From Anoxynatronum sibiricum (GTDB lineage Bacteria; Bacillota; Clostridia; Peptostreptococcales; Tindalliaceae), in contig NZ_JBCITM010000021.1 in NCBI RefSeq assembly GCF_039414295.1, positions 6,594 to 70,593 of the forward strand: DNA of 64,000 nt, in the 5' to 3' direction. Position numbers and translations under genes: made by a program. Below, one piece after another: positions 7,709 to 16,792 of this stretch. How positions within the stretch are numbered: the first letter of the stretch is position 1; each line of letters opens with the position of its first letter. The notes under the pieces are model-generated. The model saw nothing but the letters and a program-made list of their open reading frames with translations, was not told the origin of the DNA and did not search any database.

Positions 7709-7777
7709 GAAAGTGTCATTTGTTCTGAAAGTGTCATTTTTAAGCCTGTCGTTACAAAACGAAAGGGGTGCTTCTTA

Positions 7778-8086
7778 TTGATCTACACCGTCCGTCACCG
7801 TTCCGGTTTTTTTGAAACCACTCCCTGCTATTTGATCATTGATGCCCAGCGGGAGCAGCTATTACTGCTTCCCTGTCAGTCACCCTTTCAGATGCGCTTT
7901 CTGATTCTGCGGGATGAGCTGGAGGCCGTGGTGCTGTCTGCCAATCAACATCATGCAGTCTGCGACTTATTCACGCATCAGCAAACCTATTCTGTTCTTT
8001 TTCCTCCGGGTATTCCACAAGAGGAAATCAACAAAGAGTTCCGTTTTTTTGGAGGTCCCTCTCTTAAAATCGAAACTTTTGAATAA
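7778..8086 (+). CDS. Small hypothetical protein (102 aa)
   Basis: The start is probably the TTG at 7778, since GAAAGGGG lies 9 bases upstream and no ATG fits. The protein is soluble and has no signal peptide or membrane segment. It begins IYTVRHRSGFFETTPCYLII and contains QMRFLILRDELEAVVLSAN. It ends about 100 bases before the large lipoprotein gene and may share its transcript. I do not recognise the family. Confidence 0.55.
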   Translation: MIYTVRHRSGFFETTPCYLIIDAQREQLLLLPCQSPFQMRFLILRDELEAVVLSANQHHAVCDLFTHQQTYSVLFPPGIPQEEINKEFRFFGGPSLKIETFE

Positions 8087-8189
8087 GCTGATGACCGCTT
8101 ATCTGAAATACTTCTCTGCAACACCATCTGCACTGCCAGTTGAAACACCTTCTAAAGACCATCTGCAATCATCGAAAGGAGTGTCTCCT

Positions 8190-10436
8190 ATGTTAACGGC
8201 ATTTTCCATGAGAAAAAAAACTTTCCTCATCATCGTTCTCATTCTGTGTCTGTTTCTCACCGCCTGTGGCGGGGGCGGCGAAGGCGGGGGAGGCGCGCCG
8301 GCGGCAGCATCGGGCAATGCATCCACCACACCGTCTGCCACTGCCCTTCCAGACACCTGGCAATTTGAACGCACCATCCCCGAACCCATTGAACTCACTT
8401 ACGACGGTTCACCGGTTTCCCTGGGGAACTTTGCCACCCATGGCATTGAAATCAGTGTGCCGGAGAGCGCCTTCGAATCGGCAGTGACCCTCACTCTGTC
8501 GCAGCCAGAAGAAGGGGTTCGATACAACCAGGCCGCCATGGATCCTGCCGGCGTTCCCGCCGCCTTTCGCATTGAGGGTGATCAACTGCGTTCAGATCTT
8601 CCCATGACCGTGAAGCTGAAGGTGGATGCCCAGCAACTGGCAGATCTTCAGGAAACCGGCGGTTTCCGGGGGGGCCATTTTGACGAAACCTTTGGCTGGA
8701 CCTATGTGGATCTGGTGGAGGTCAATGAAACCGAAGGCTACCTGCTCTTTAACACGTATCACAACTGGCTCTTTGCTCCCGCCAAGCTCACCCGGGAAGA
8801 ACGTGTGGAGCAGTTTGCCAAAGAAAAGGCCCTGGATGCCTGGGGTGCCCAGCAAATGGGCAATGAAGTGGAAAACGTGACCCGGGAAATGATCCGGGAG
8901 ATTATGATTCAGCAGTTTAATGCCACCAACGAGTCTGAAATCATGAAAATTGCCGATGCTGTCATCGGTGAAATTGAATCGGATGCCCTTGATTACGGCA
9001 AAATGGCTCTTCAGCTAAAGGACGGGGATTATGAGGGCCTGGTGGGAAGCGTAACCGATAGGCTGGGCAGCACCCTGGCCAGCAGCCTGGAGTCGGGCAC
9101 ACTGGAAACCCTCTTTGGCCAGGCCGGTACCGCCGCCGCTGCTGCCGGCCATTTATGGGAAGGTGATTACAGCGGAGCGGGCATGAAGATTGCCGAAACC
9201 ATCGCCGCATCTTCTCCGGTTTACAGGGTGGCCAAAGTATGGATTGATGTGGTGGATACCCGCATCAGCAACTGGAAAAATGACGAAGTGGAAAAGGCCT
9301 ATCAGATTTATATCAACGGTGCCCAGAGCCGTTCTCCCTGGGGGTACAGCGTAGATGCCGGCGACTTTGAATCCCTTTACAGCCAGATGCGGGGCGTCAG
9401 CCGCCAGCTGGAGCTGGAAGCAGTGGAACGATATGCCAACGCCCGGGGTATCAGCACCGGAGAGATCACTACTGAGCAGCGGCGGCAGATCCTGGCTGAG
9501 GTGAAAACCAGTCTGAAAGACCAGTTTGAGAAACGTTCCAAACAGGAGGAAGAGCTGCGCCTTCTGGAGGAAGACCAGCGGGAGATCATCCGCCAGTTTG
9601 AAGAATGGGGCTTGTTAAGGGAAGGCAGCAGCTGGTACCCCTATGACACCCCTGTGGAACAGATGCTTCACCGCCTGCATGGCCAGATGGAGCGGATTAT
9701 GCGGGAGACGGGCCGGTATGACCTGGTGATTCGCAGGGGCGACCTGCATGACCAGCGCCGGGGGCTGGACAACATCGGCGAGCTGAAGAAAAGCGAGCTG
9801 CTGGTACCTCATCTGGCAGAACTCATCAGCACCCGTTATGTGGAAGGGGAGGAAGCCTACCAGAAAAAACTGCTGGAATTCGGCTACATCACCCTGAAGC
9901 TGGAGCCGGGCACCTATGTGGGGGACCTGGTGATCACCGGTGTGCCCATTAAAAAAGCCCTGGAGCAGGCCATGGAAGATCCCGGGTCAGTTCCGGAATA
10001 TTCCGGTCCCAATGAGGAGATGTGTGAAGAAATTGATCTGTGGGAAGCGGACGTGCAGGCAAGTGTTCGAGAGGCCATCGACAACCTGGACACCGTCAAT
10101 GGCACCGTGGTACCCCTGCAGGTTGAAATCTCCCAGGGATCAGGTGAAAACAGTTTCACCGCGGTTCTCACCGCCGATTTTGCCAGTGCCCTGCCCAGCA
10201 TGGGTTGTGAAGATATCAGCGGCCCCACCACCTTCCAGGTGCGCACCGACAAAGACACGCTCACCCTTACTCACACCCTTGAAGATGGCGCCGGCCACTG
10301 GTCTTACGAGGGCACCATTGCTCCCGGTGGCATGATCTCCGGGAACCTGCGGTTATATACCAACGAAACGGAGTACCGGGAATATGTGGGCACCGACAAC
10401 ATGCTCACCGGCACCTGGGAAGTCAGTAAGCAATAA
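8190..10436 (+). CDS. Large unknown lipoprotein
   Basis: A 748-residue lipoprotein. The ATG at 8190 has AAAGGAG 10 bases upstream; the longer open frame to 7914 overlaps the previous gene and was not used. The N-terminus has a lipobox LTAC with the lipidated Cys at residue 26, then a Gly-rich spacer. Next comes a beta-rich region (about 60-200) reading PEPIELTYDGSPVSLGNF and PMTVKLKVDAQQL. A long helical middle (about 210-560) has charged heptad-like stretches (KQEEELRLLEEDQREIIRQF). The final ~150 residues look like a beta domain (FTAVLTADFASALPS). It should sit on the outer face of the membrane. It lies 17 bases before the Lgt-like gene. I know no function for it. Confidence 0.8.
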   Translation: MLTAFSMRKKTFLIIVLILCLFLTACGGGGEGGGGAPAAASGNASTTPSATALPDTWQFERTIPEPIELTYDGSPVSLGNFATHGIEISVPESAFESAVTLTLSQPEEGVRYNQAAMDPAGVPAAFRIEGDQLRSDLPMTVKLKVDAQQLADLQETGGFRGGHFDETFGWTYVDLVEVNETEGYLLFNTYHNWLFAPAKLTREERVEQFAKEKALDAWGAQQMGNEVENVTREMIREIMIQQFNATNESEIMKIADAVIGEIESDALDYGKMALQLKDGDYEGLVGSVTDRLGSTLASSLESGTLETLFGQAGTAAAAAGHLWEGDYSGAGMKIAETIAASSPVYRVAKVWIDVVDTRISNWKNDEVEKAYQIYINGAQSRSPWGYSVDAGDFESLYSQMRGVSRQLELEAVERYANARGISTGEITTEQRRQILAEVKTSLKDQFEKRSKQEEELRLLEEDQREIIRQFEEWGLLREGSSWYPYDTPVEQMLHRLHGQMERIMRETGRYDLVIRRGDLHDQRRGLDNIGELKKSELLVPHLAELISTRYVEGEEAYQKKLLEFGYITLKLEPGTYVGDLVITGVPIKKALEQAMEDPGSVPEYSGPNEEMCEEIDLWEADVQASVREAIDNLDTVNGTVVPLQVEISQGSGENSFTAVLTADFASALPSMGCEDISGPTTFQVRTDKDTLTLTHTLEDGAGHWSYEGTIAPGGMISGNLRLYTNETEYREYVGTDNMLTGTWEVSKQ

Positions 10437-10453
10437 CCGGGAAGGTGATGACC

Positions 10454-11437
10454 ATGCGCCCCATACTGTTTTACATGAAATGGATGAACCAGACTGTCTC
10501 CGTGCCGTCTTACCGTTTTTTCGGCATGCTGGCAGCCCTGTACCTGCTGGTGACAGTGGCATGGCAATGGCGGCGGGAATCCCGCCGCCAGGCTGTGGGG
10601 CTTCATGGCCTGGTGCCGCTGTCCATTTTCACCGGCTTTTCCACCGGTCAGCTGCTGGCCGTCTGTTTTCTCAGTATTGCCGCTTTTTTTGCAGGGGCAC
10701 GGCTTCTTTATGTGCTCCTGTATCTTCCCCAGGTGATGGCAGCCCCTGCCCGGCTGGTGGAACTGAAACTGCGAAACTTCAGCCTTCACGGCGGTCTGGC
10801 GGCCGTACTCCTGCTGTGGTTTCACTGGAGCCGGCGCTGGGGGTTTTCTCTTCCCGCCCTGACAGATTCTCTGGTGGTGCATGTGGGCATTGCCATTGCC
10901 ATCATGCGCCTGGGCTGTTTCTTCAACGGCTGCTGCTTCGGTCTTCCCACCCAAATGCCCTGGGGCATGCACTTTCCCCTGGCCAACCCCAATCCGGTCA
11001 CCCGGCTGGTGGGGTTTAACGCCGTCACCGCCGGTCTGCTGGGAGCCACCGCCGTCATGCGCCACCCCACCCAGCTTTATGAGATGGGGGCCGCCCTGCT
11101 GGCTTCGGGAGTTACCTGGCGATGCCAGCGCCGGCACCCTGCCGGGTCTGGGTTTGGCACTGCCCTCTTTGGGTTGCTTTTTTCCGGAGGCCGTCTGGTG
11201 GTGTTCTTTTATCGGGATTTTCCCACAGCCGGCAGTCTTTCCAACCTGCTGCGGGGCCCGGTAGTGTACGGCCTCTGTTTGCTGTTCTTTACCGGTTGGC
11301 TGGTGAAGATTCGATCTGGTGAATCATGGTTTTCAAAGCTTCCACCACTTGCTGACGCCGGATATGGGGTTCATCGGCCCGGGAAGCTTCGTGAATCAGG
11401 TAGTCCCAGAAAGAAGCCGTCATCTGGCTTTCATTGA
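10454..11437 (+). CDS. Lgt-like membrane protein
   Basis: A 327-residue polytopic protein related to prolipoprotein diacylglyceryl transferases. About seven membrane segments are visible. The family core is seen in IMRLGCFFNGCCFGLPTQ and in MRHPTQLYEMGAALL, the H-P-x-Q-L-Y motif. The first motif has GCC in place of the usual GNF of Lgt, so this is a variant branch, perhaps with another acyl or head-group substrate. GGGAAGG is 8 bases before the ATG at 10454. It directly follows a lipoprotein gene, which suggests a dedicated modifier, but this is inference. The last ~50 codons overlap the opposite gene, so the true end of the conserved fold is near 11290. Confidence 0.75.
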   Translation: MRPILFYMKWMNQTVSVPSYRFFGMLAALYLLVTVAWQWRRESRRQAVGLHGLVPLSIFTGFSTGQLLAVCFLSIAAFFAGARLLYVLLYLPQVMAAPARLVELKLRNFSLHGGLAAVLLLWFHWSRRWGFSLPALTDSLVVHVGIAIAIMRLGCFFNGCCFGLPTQMPWGMHFPLANPNPVTRLVGFNAVTAGLLGATAVMRHPTQLYEMGAALLASGVTWRCQRRHPAGSGFGTALFGLLFSGGRLVVFFYRDFPTAGSLSNLLRGPVVYGLCLLFFTGWLVKIRSGESWFSKLPPLADAGYGVHRPGKLRESGSPRKKPSSGFH

Positions 11438-12866
11438 TGGCAAACACCGCCGGTGGCTGAGAAGGCTTCATCACCAGCACCCCCACATCTTCCCGGGCAT
11501 AGAGGGTGTACCCCCCCGCCCGGCGCTGGTATCCCAAAGAGACATGATACCGTTCATGGGTTTTCAGCAGTTCAATGATCTGTATCAGGTGCAGCCGGTA
11601 TTCTTCAGGGGTGTAGAAAGCTTCCAGGCCGCCGGTGAGGTCGATGGCACCAATGCGAATTTTTCCCGTCGCCAAGTCTTCCACCCGGGGCAGGTTGATG
11701 AGCTCATGAAAGGTGTTGGTTTCCAGCTGACGGCTAAAATGACGAGTTCTTATGGCATGATCCGCCAGCAGCTTTTTCCTTTCGGGAAGGGCCAGCCGGG
11801 TGCAGATCAAGGCTGCCGCCTCCTGAGGCATAGTGGTGAGTGAAAGAGAGTCGGTTTTGATCAAGGCGTGGGCGGTTTCAGCTTCAAACTCGTTGAGGGT
11901 GGCCTCATAGGCATCACCTGACCCCGGCGTGAAAATCCGCATCAGTGGACGGCACAGCGCCGCATAGTCCTGAAACTCCGCCACAAGACCTGCCACTGCC
12001 TGGGGTTCCTGCACCAGAAAATTCACGGCTCCCCTGGTACCCTCCCCCACCGAAGTGGCGCACACCGCCGCTGTCTTGGGTGCAATGAAGAGGGTGCGGC
12101 GGAAAATGCCGTCCCGAATCCGGGGATAGTAGTAGGGTTCAATGGCTCCGGTCATGTAAATGGGCAACCATTCACCGATGGCTGACAGCATTTCGTCGAT
12201 GTCCCGGCTGATGGTGTGAATGATTTTGATCCGGTTGCCCTTCAACACCACCTGTGCCAACCGCTGTGCCCACTGGGCCGTGAAGGCGGGCTGGTCTTTC
12301 AGCCAGTCCAGGTTTTCATCGCTGAAAAGGAGCAGTGTCTGGGGAACGGCCTCTGCCAGCACCAGATCAAGAAATGCCAGCACTGCCCTTCGTTTTCCTT
12401 CGGTACCATAAAGCAGCTGGGTGTCGGTCATTGAACCGGTGTTGTCATCAGCTGTGTCCGACAAGTTCCCCTCCCCTTCTTTGGCTGCGATGCCTTCTGA
12501 GCCGGGAGGTTTTTTAAAGCGAAAACTGGAAAAGCCTTCCAAAAATCCAGCCACCGGGTCTGCCGTTTCCTGGCTGTCGGTTTGCAGCCATTGATGGATC
12601 ATATCTGTCAGCGATGCCTTGTCACCCATCTGGGCCAGGGGTTGCTCCATGGCCTTTGCCAGAGCCTCCTGTTGATACACAACTGCACAGTGGGCAGCAA
12701 AATAACCCGCCATGGCCAGCAGGTAGTTTTCCTGCTGGGCGGGTTTGCGGGCACCCCGGCGCAGCCGGCTGATATAGGAAGCATCCAGCAGGGTATGCCG
12801 CGCCAGGGCACTGTTGCTCACGTTGGTGAGATTCATGAGAAAATTCAGTTTGTCATGAAATTGCAT
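11289..12866 (-). CDS. Large HTH protein, XRE-like N-terminus
   Basis: A 525-residue protein. Residues 1-60 look like an XRE-type helix-turn-helix (NSALARHTLLDASYISRLRR). The remainder is a long cytosolic region with no membrane segments. It includes a repeated style of segment about the handling of commands or signals (RIKIIHTISRDIDEMLSAIG, LLKTHERYHVSLGYQRRAGG), but I recognise no named domain. It is a likely regulator with a large sensory part. Its 3' end overlaps the convergent Lgt-like gene by 149 bases. The next gene upstream on this strand, pyrI, ends 55 bases before its start. Confidence 0.6.
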   Translation of the reverse strand: MQFHDKLNFLMNLTNVSNSALARHTLLDASYISRLRRGARKPAQQENYLLAMAGYFAAHCAVVYQQEALAKAMEQPLAQMGDKASLTDMIHQWLQTDSQETADPVAGFLEGFSSFRFKKPPGSEGIAAKEGEGNLSDTADDNTGSMTDTQLLYGTEGKRRAVLAFLDLVLAEAVPQTLLLFSDENLDWLKDQPAFTAQWAQRLAQVVLKGNRIKIIHTISRDIDEMLSAIGEWLPIYMTGAIEPYYYPRIRDGIFRRTLFIAPKTAAVCATSVGEGTRGAVNFLVQEPQAVAGLVAEFQDYAALCRPLMRIFTPGSGDAYEATLNEFEAETAHALIKTDSLSLTTMPQEAAALICTRLALPERKKLLADHAIRTRHFSRQLETNTFHELINLPRVEDLATGKIRIGAIDLTGGLEAFYTPEEYRLHLIQIIELLKTHERYHVSLGYQRRAGGYTLYAREDVGVLVMKPSQPPAVFAINESQMTASFWDYLIHEASRADEPHIRRQQVVEALKTMIHQIESSPANR

Positions 12867-12920
12867 CTGCCAGCCCCCTTTTCTTTTCAGTATATCAGGG
12901 GCAGGATGGAAAGAATAGTC

Positions 12921-13349
12921 CTACAGGCGGTATTCCGTCAGTTCTTCGCAATAGCTGCACCGGTACTGAATTTTCCCGTTGGGCACCAGGGTAAACTCCG
13001 GCTGGGCGCATTCGTCGACAGCAGTGATACACCGGGGATTTTTGCAGGCAAAGAGGCCGCTCACCTTTTCCGGAAGGGTGGCTTCTTTTTTGTCGATGAT
13101 CTGTTCATTTTCGATGTAGTTCACTGTAATGCCTGGGTCGATGAGCCCCAGAATGCGCAGATCGACGGTGAGATCATCCTGAATTTTGATGATGTCTTTG
13201 GTGCCCCGTTTGCGGCTGGAAACATGCATCAGCAGCACCGAGGGTGATTTTCTCCGGTCAAGGCGCAGTTTTTCAAAAACCTTCAAGCCTTTCCCCGCAG
13301 GAATATGGTCGATGACAATTCCTTTTTGAATGGCGGTGACTTCAATCAT
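12921..13349 (-). CDS. pyrI: Aspartate carbamoyltransferase regulatory chain
   Basis: Regulatory subunit that binds nucleotides and tunes PyrB. 142 residues. The N-terminal allosteric domain has the family pattern GIVIDHIPAGKGLKV. The C-terminal zinc domain has four ligands, CKNPRC and CSYC. Its ATG overlaps the pyrB stop by 4 bases (ATGA), so translation is coupled. Confidence 0.96.
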   Translation of the reverse strand: MIEVTAIQKGIVIDHIPAGKGLKVFEKLRLDRRKSPSVLLMHVSSRKRGTKDIIKIQDDLTVDLRILGLIDPGITVNYIENEQIIDKKEATLPEKVSGLFACKNPRCITAVDECAQPEFTLVPNGKIQYRCSYCEELTEYRL

Positions 13350-14293
13350 GCCAGGTTCACTCCCATCACAGCGGACAGCAGGGCCATCCGGATATACACG
13401 CCCATGGTTGCCTGTTCAAAATAACGGGCCCGGGGGTCGTCGTCCACCTCATACTGAATTTCGTTCACCCGGGGCAGCGGATGGAGCACCATCAAGTCTT
13501 CTTTGGCCGTTTTCAGCTTGTCACGGGTGAGAATAAAGCTGTCTTTCAGCTTCACATACTCTTCCTCGTTGAAAAAACGTTCTTTTTGAATGCGGGTCAT
13601 GTAGAGAAGATCAATGTCTTCAATACAGTCTTCCAAACGGCTGGTTTCGTGGAGGGTGATGTGGTAGCGGTGCTGCAGTTCGTCCCGCAGGTGTCCCGGA
13701 ATGCGCAGCTCTGTGGGAGACACCAGGTAGAAGGTCATTCCCGGAAAACGGCACAGGGTTTTCAGCAACGAGTGTACGGTACGGCCAAAAAGAAGATCGC
13801 CGCAAAAGGCCACTTGCAGGTTTTCGATGGCTCCCCGGTATTTTTGAAGGGTCAGCAGGTCGGTGAGGGTTTGGGTGGGATGCTGATGCCCGCCGTCCCC
13901 GGCATTAATCACCGGAACAGTGGCGTACTGAGCCGCCAGCTTGGGAGCGCCCTCCCGGGGGTGGCGCATCACCAAGGCGTGGGCGTAATCGTCCATTACC
14001 CGAACGGTGTCTGCCAGACTCTCGCCCTTGGCTGCAGAGCTGACGGCGGCATCGGAGAATCCCAATACCTGCCCCCCCAGACGCAGCATGGCCGACTCAA
14101 AGCTGAGGCGGGTGCGGGTGCTGGGTTCATAAAACAGGGTGCCCATGATTTTTCCCTTGCAACAATCGGCATACTCCTCCGGCCGGGCTTCCATTTTCAG
14201 CCCCAGCTCCAACAATGTCTGCAGTTCTTCCATGGTGAAGTCTTCCGGATCAATGAGGTGTCGGCCTTTCAAACTTTCCAGATTCATGTGCAT
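13346..14293 (-). CDS. pyrB: Aspartate carbamoyltransferase catalytic chain
   Basis: Makes N-carbamoyl-L-aspartate from carbamoyl phosphate and aspartate, the first committed step of pyrimidine synthesis. The carbamoyl-phosphate loop STRTRLSFESA, the HQHPTQTLTDLL segment and the aspartate-binding MVLHPLPRVNEI are all present. About 315 residues, the usual length. Two starts are possible, 14293 or 14287, both close to GGAGGGG. Expression is probably set by the PyrR-type attenuator in the leader. Confidence 0.97.
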   Translation of the reverse strand: MHMNLESLKGRHLIDPEDFTMEELQTLLELGLKMEARPEEYADCCKGKIMGTLFYEPSTRTRLSFESAMLRLGGQVLGFSDAAVSSAAKGESLADTVRVMDDYAHALVMRHPREGAPKLAAQYATVPVINAGDGGHQHPTQTLTDLLTLQKYRGAIENLQVAFCGDLLFGRTVHSLLKTLCRFPGMTFYLVSPTELRIPGHLRDELQHRYHITLHETSRLEDCIEDIDLLYMTRIQKERFFNEEEYVKLKDSFILTRDKLKTAKEDLMVLHPLPRVNEIQYEVDDDPRARYFEQATMGVYIRMALLSAVMGVNLA

Positions 14294-14305
14294 TCCCCCT
14301 CCAAT

Positions 14306-14453
14306 TAAAAAACGCCCTCTTATCCCGAAAAGGATGAAAGGGCGCAGATGCCGGTGATAACAAACGACAGACTCTCGCCTCGCCGGCGGTGAGACTTCTC
14401 TGCCGCGGGGGTTGTCGTCATGTTGTTCTGTGCCTTCTTAGCCTCTCGGGACT
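14306..14453 (-). promoter_or_regulatory. PyrR-type attenuator in the pyrBI leader
   Basis: The leader RNA contains AGUCCCGAGAGGCU (14440-14453). This matches every position of the PyrR-binding consensus ARUCCNGNGAGGYU. About 95 bases further on there is an intrinsic terminator (14307-14344): CGCCCTTTCATCC pairs with GGGATAAGAGGGCG and is followed by six T. This is the known arrangement in which PyrR with UMP favours termination before the pyr genes. Confidence 0.85.
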
Positions 14454-14488
14454 AAATTAAAGGATGCCGTATTCAGTTGCTGGAAACA

Positions 14489-14517
14489 GCATATCACATA
14501 TGGAGCGACCGGGTCAA
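14489..14517 (-). promoter_or_regulatory. Promoter of pyrBI
   Basis: On the minus strand, TTGACC (14512-14517) and TATGCT (14489-14494) have a 17-base spacer. Transcription would start about 30 bases before the PyrR-binding loop. The -35 box touches the stop of the upstream phosphoesterase gene. Confidence 0.75.
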
Positions 14518-15486
14518 CTATGGGCTGATGCTTTTCAACGTCACCACCACTATCTCTGGGCGGTTGAAAATTCTTAGGGGGATAATGCTGTTCCCCAGGC
14601 CTCGGCTCACCACCATGGTGGATTCCCCGTGGATGTGACTGCCGCTGGTGTATTTGGGAAAAAGCCCCTGGTCGGGCGCCACCAGTCCGCCCAGTAAAGG
14701 GAGTCTGAACTGACCGCCATGGGCGTGGCCGGAGAAGATGAGGTCCATGTTATTTTCATGATACAGATGGAACATTTCGGGACGATGGGACAGCAAAATG
14801 GTGAACAGCTCTGCTTCCCCGCCATTCGTTGCATTGCTTTGGGCCGCCGTATCACTACCTGCCCACTTTCTCAGCTGGTCTTCCATCTTTCCAATGGGGG
14901 TGCCTTCCAGATAGCTGGCAGTGAGAAACGCCGGATCAGACAGCCCCACCATTCGAAGGGCACTGTCTTCTCTGGTGATCAGCCGGGTATCATCCTCCAG
15001 CACATGCACCCCCGCTTCCATTAACTGCCCTTTAATGACATCGTATTGTCCCGACCAGGCTTCGTGATTGCCGGAGACAAAGTAGGTGGGGGCAATGGCC
15101 ACCGCACCATGGATAAAGTCCATGGCAGTTTCCAGGTTATATCTGCGCCGATCGATGAGATCGCCAGTAACCACAATGACATCAGGCGATTGAGATGCCA
15201 CTCGGTTCAGCAGCGTTGTTTGCTCTTTTCCAAAGGCCTTGTTATGAAGGTCTGAAATGTGGACAATCGTGAATCCATGAAAATCTGATGGTATTTTGGG
15301 GTTTTCATAATCGATATGGGTGATGACCAGGCTGTTATTCTGCCACCAGAAGAAAGCCACCAAAAGAAGCAAGAGCACTGCAGAGATGCGCCTTTTTGTC
15401 AGAAACTTTCTGCTGGTGCTCGCCTTGCCGATTCTCGTCTTGCTGCCCTTCTCCTTTATGAATGCTTCTTTTGAGGTGTTTTTCAT
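14518..15486 (-). CDS. Membrane-anchored metallophosphoesterase (YkuE-like)
   Basis: Calcineurin-like phosphoesterase of 322 residues. A basic N-terminus and one membrane segment (RISAVLLLLLVAFFWW) anchor it, with the catalytic domain probably outside. The metal-binding motifs appear in order: ISDLHN, VTGDLIDRR, SGNHEAW, LSHRPEMF and SGHAHGGQ. Relatives of this type include YkuE and YaeI-like lipid-A or UDP-sugar hydrolases, so the substrate is uncertain. AAAGGAG lies 9 bases before the ATG. Confidence 0.85.
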   Translation of the reverse strand: MKNTSKEAFIKEKGSKTRIGKASTSRKFLTKRRISAVLLLLLVAFFWWQNNSLVITHIDYENPKIPSDFHGFTIVHISDLHNKAFGKEQTTLLNRVASQSPDVIVVTGDLIDRRRYNLETAMDFIHGAVAIAPTYFVSGNHEAWSGQYDVIKGQLMEAGVHVLEDDTRLITREDSALRMVGLSDPAFLTASYLEGTPIGKMEDQLRKWAGSDTAAQSNATNGGEAELFTILLSHRPEMFHLYHENNMDLIFSGHAHGGQFRLPLLGGLVAPDQGLFPKYTSGSHIHGESTMVVSRGLGNSIIPLRIFNRPEIVVVTLKSISP

Positions 15487-15616
15487 TGGTTTAGCTCCTT
15501 TATTCCGGAGAAAATAACGTGCAAGAGATTCATTGCCCAGCAGTCACTTCCAAGGGCACTTTCCCCGAGGCCAGCTTCATGTTGTCAGCTTCCGTTCAGC
15601 TCATGAGGTTTTCCAC

Positions 15617-16792
15617 TTAGCTTATGCGGTTTTCCTGTTGGCTCATGAGGCTTTCCAGTTCTTGCAGCAGCTCTTTTTCCATCAGCGCCAGGCCTCGAAT
15701 GGGGTACTGATCCACCACTGCTTTGCCCCGTTGGCAAATTAGTCTGGCTGCTTCGTGCTGTCGATTCACATAATATTCGTAGTACGCTTTGACACGCATT
15801 CCGTTCACATCCTGATCCTTTTGCAGTTTCTTTCCACTCAGTTCATAATAACGGATGGCTTTATCTATTTCGCCAGTTACACAGCTGCTGTAGCACAGCT
15901 CATAATAAACGCTCGGCAACAGATATGACGGGAACAATTGGAGATAGTTTTCGAAAACGGTGACATATAATTTCATTTCCTGAAGATTTCTTTCATCTAA
16001 CGCCTTGTAATACTGATAGATCATTGCCAGCATGTCAAAGCTTGTGGGCATTTCAGCTTCCATTTCATTGCTCATGTTCATCTTCTCGTTTAGCTGCATA
16101 TCTCTGGGACGAACACCGGCAGAGAGCTGGGCGATCATGCGATTAACGCGAATCAGGGTTTCCGAGAATGGTTTTTTCAAAAGCATACTCCAGATAATCT
16201 TACCGTCAGTGGGGCTGCTGCCAGAAATAAAGGGAAATGCGTTTACCATCCCCATGAAACATCCGATACCACCTAAAAAGACCAACAGCCAAGTGAGGCG
16301 TTCTGGTAAACCGGGAAAAAGAAGTGCACTTATAAAAAAAACGACTCCCATTAGGCAATTCAGCATAATACCCCCTGCATAATAGAGCAGCTGCTTGTGC
16401 TTCGACACGGCTTCACGGGGCGGCATCATAGCACACAGTCCACTGTAGCCCTTATTGGTACTCACGGAAAATTTCATTTTGCCATTCTCATTATCCCAGC
16501 TAAAAATGCTGATTCTATATGAAAGGAGCTGATATCCCGCTAATTTTCCAGCAACAAGGTGACCCAGTTCATGAATATTAACAGTCATGAAAAAAGCCAC
16601 TAACACCGTGACTCCATGAAGGATAGCTGTTTTCCAGCTCAACTGGCCTTCTGAAATCGCCGTTCTCAAAAACCCAGCACTTGTAAAACCCAGTGTAAAT
16701 CCCAATACAATTCCCAGCACCAGCTGAATGATCAGGCCTCTTCTTTTCGATTTTTTTGCTTTTTCCTGATGGTTGTCCACATAGTTGTCCAT
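15617..16792 (-). CDS. M50-family membrane metallopeptidase
   Basis: 391 residues. The N-terminal half has about five membrane segments. The zinc motif is IHELGHLVAG at about residue 73. The second metal region is SPTDGKI at about 194, in place of the usual NPxDG. The C-terminal ~180 residues are soluble and helical and resemble TPR-type repeats (DKAIRYYELSGKKLQ, RQHEAARLICQRGK). Such M50 enzymes cut membrane proteins. No anti-sigma factor is nearby, so the target is unknown. The 274-base gap to 17066 shows no gene. Confidence 0.8.
   Translation of the reverse strand: MDNYVDNHQEKAKKSKRRGLIIQLVLGIVLGFTLGFTSAGFLRTAISEGQLSWKTAILHGVTVLVAFFMTVNIHELGHLVAGKLAGYQLLSYRISIFSWDNENGKMKFSVSTNKGYSGLCAMMPPREAVSKHKQLLYYAGGIMLNCLMGVVFFISALLFPGLPERLTWLLVFLGGIGCFMGMVNAFPFISGSSPTDGKIIWSMLLKKPFSETLIRVNRMIAQLSAGVRPRDMQLNEKMNMSNEMEAEMPTSFDMLAMIYQYYKALDERNLQEMKLYVTVFENYLQLFPSYLLPSVYYELCYSSCVTGEIDKAIRYYELSGKKLQKDQDVNGMRVKAYYEYYVNRQHEAARLICQRGKAVVDQYPIRGLALMEKELLQELESLMSQQENRIS

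Noticed and set aside
10304..11137. A 277-codon minus-strand frame antisense to the lipoprotein end and Lgt-like gene
   Set aside because: It is His/Gln/Gly-rich with no family features, and the opposite strand has clear lipoprotein and Lgt-like coding. It is a shadow of codon bias.
13481..14308. A 275-codon plus-strand frame across pyrB
   Set aside because: pyrB is unmistakable on the other strand and the antisense frame has no recognisable content.
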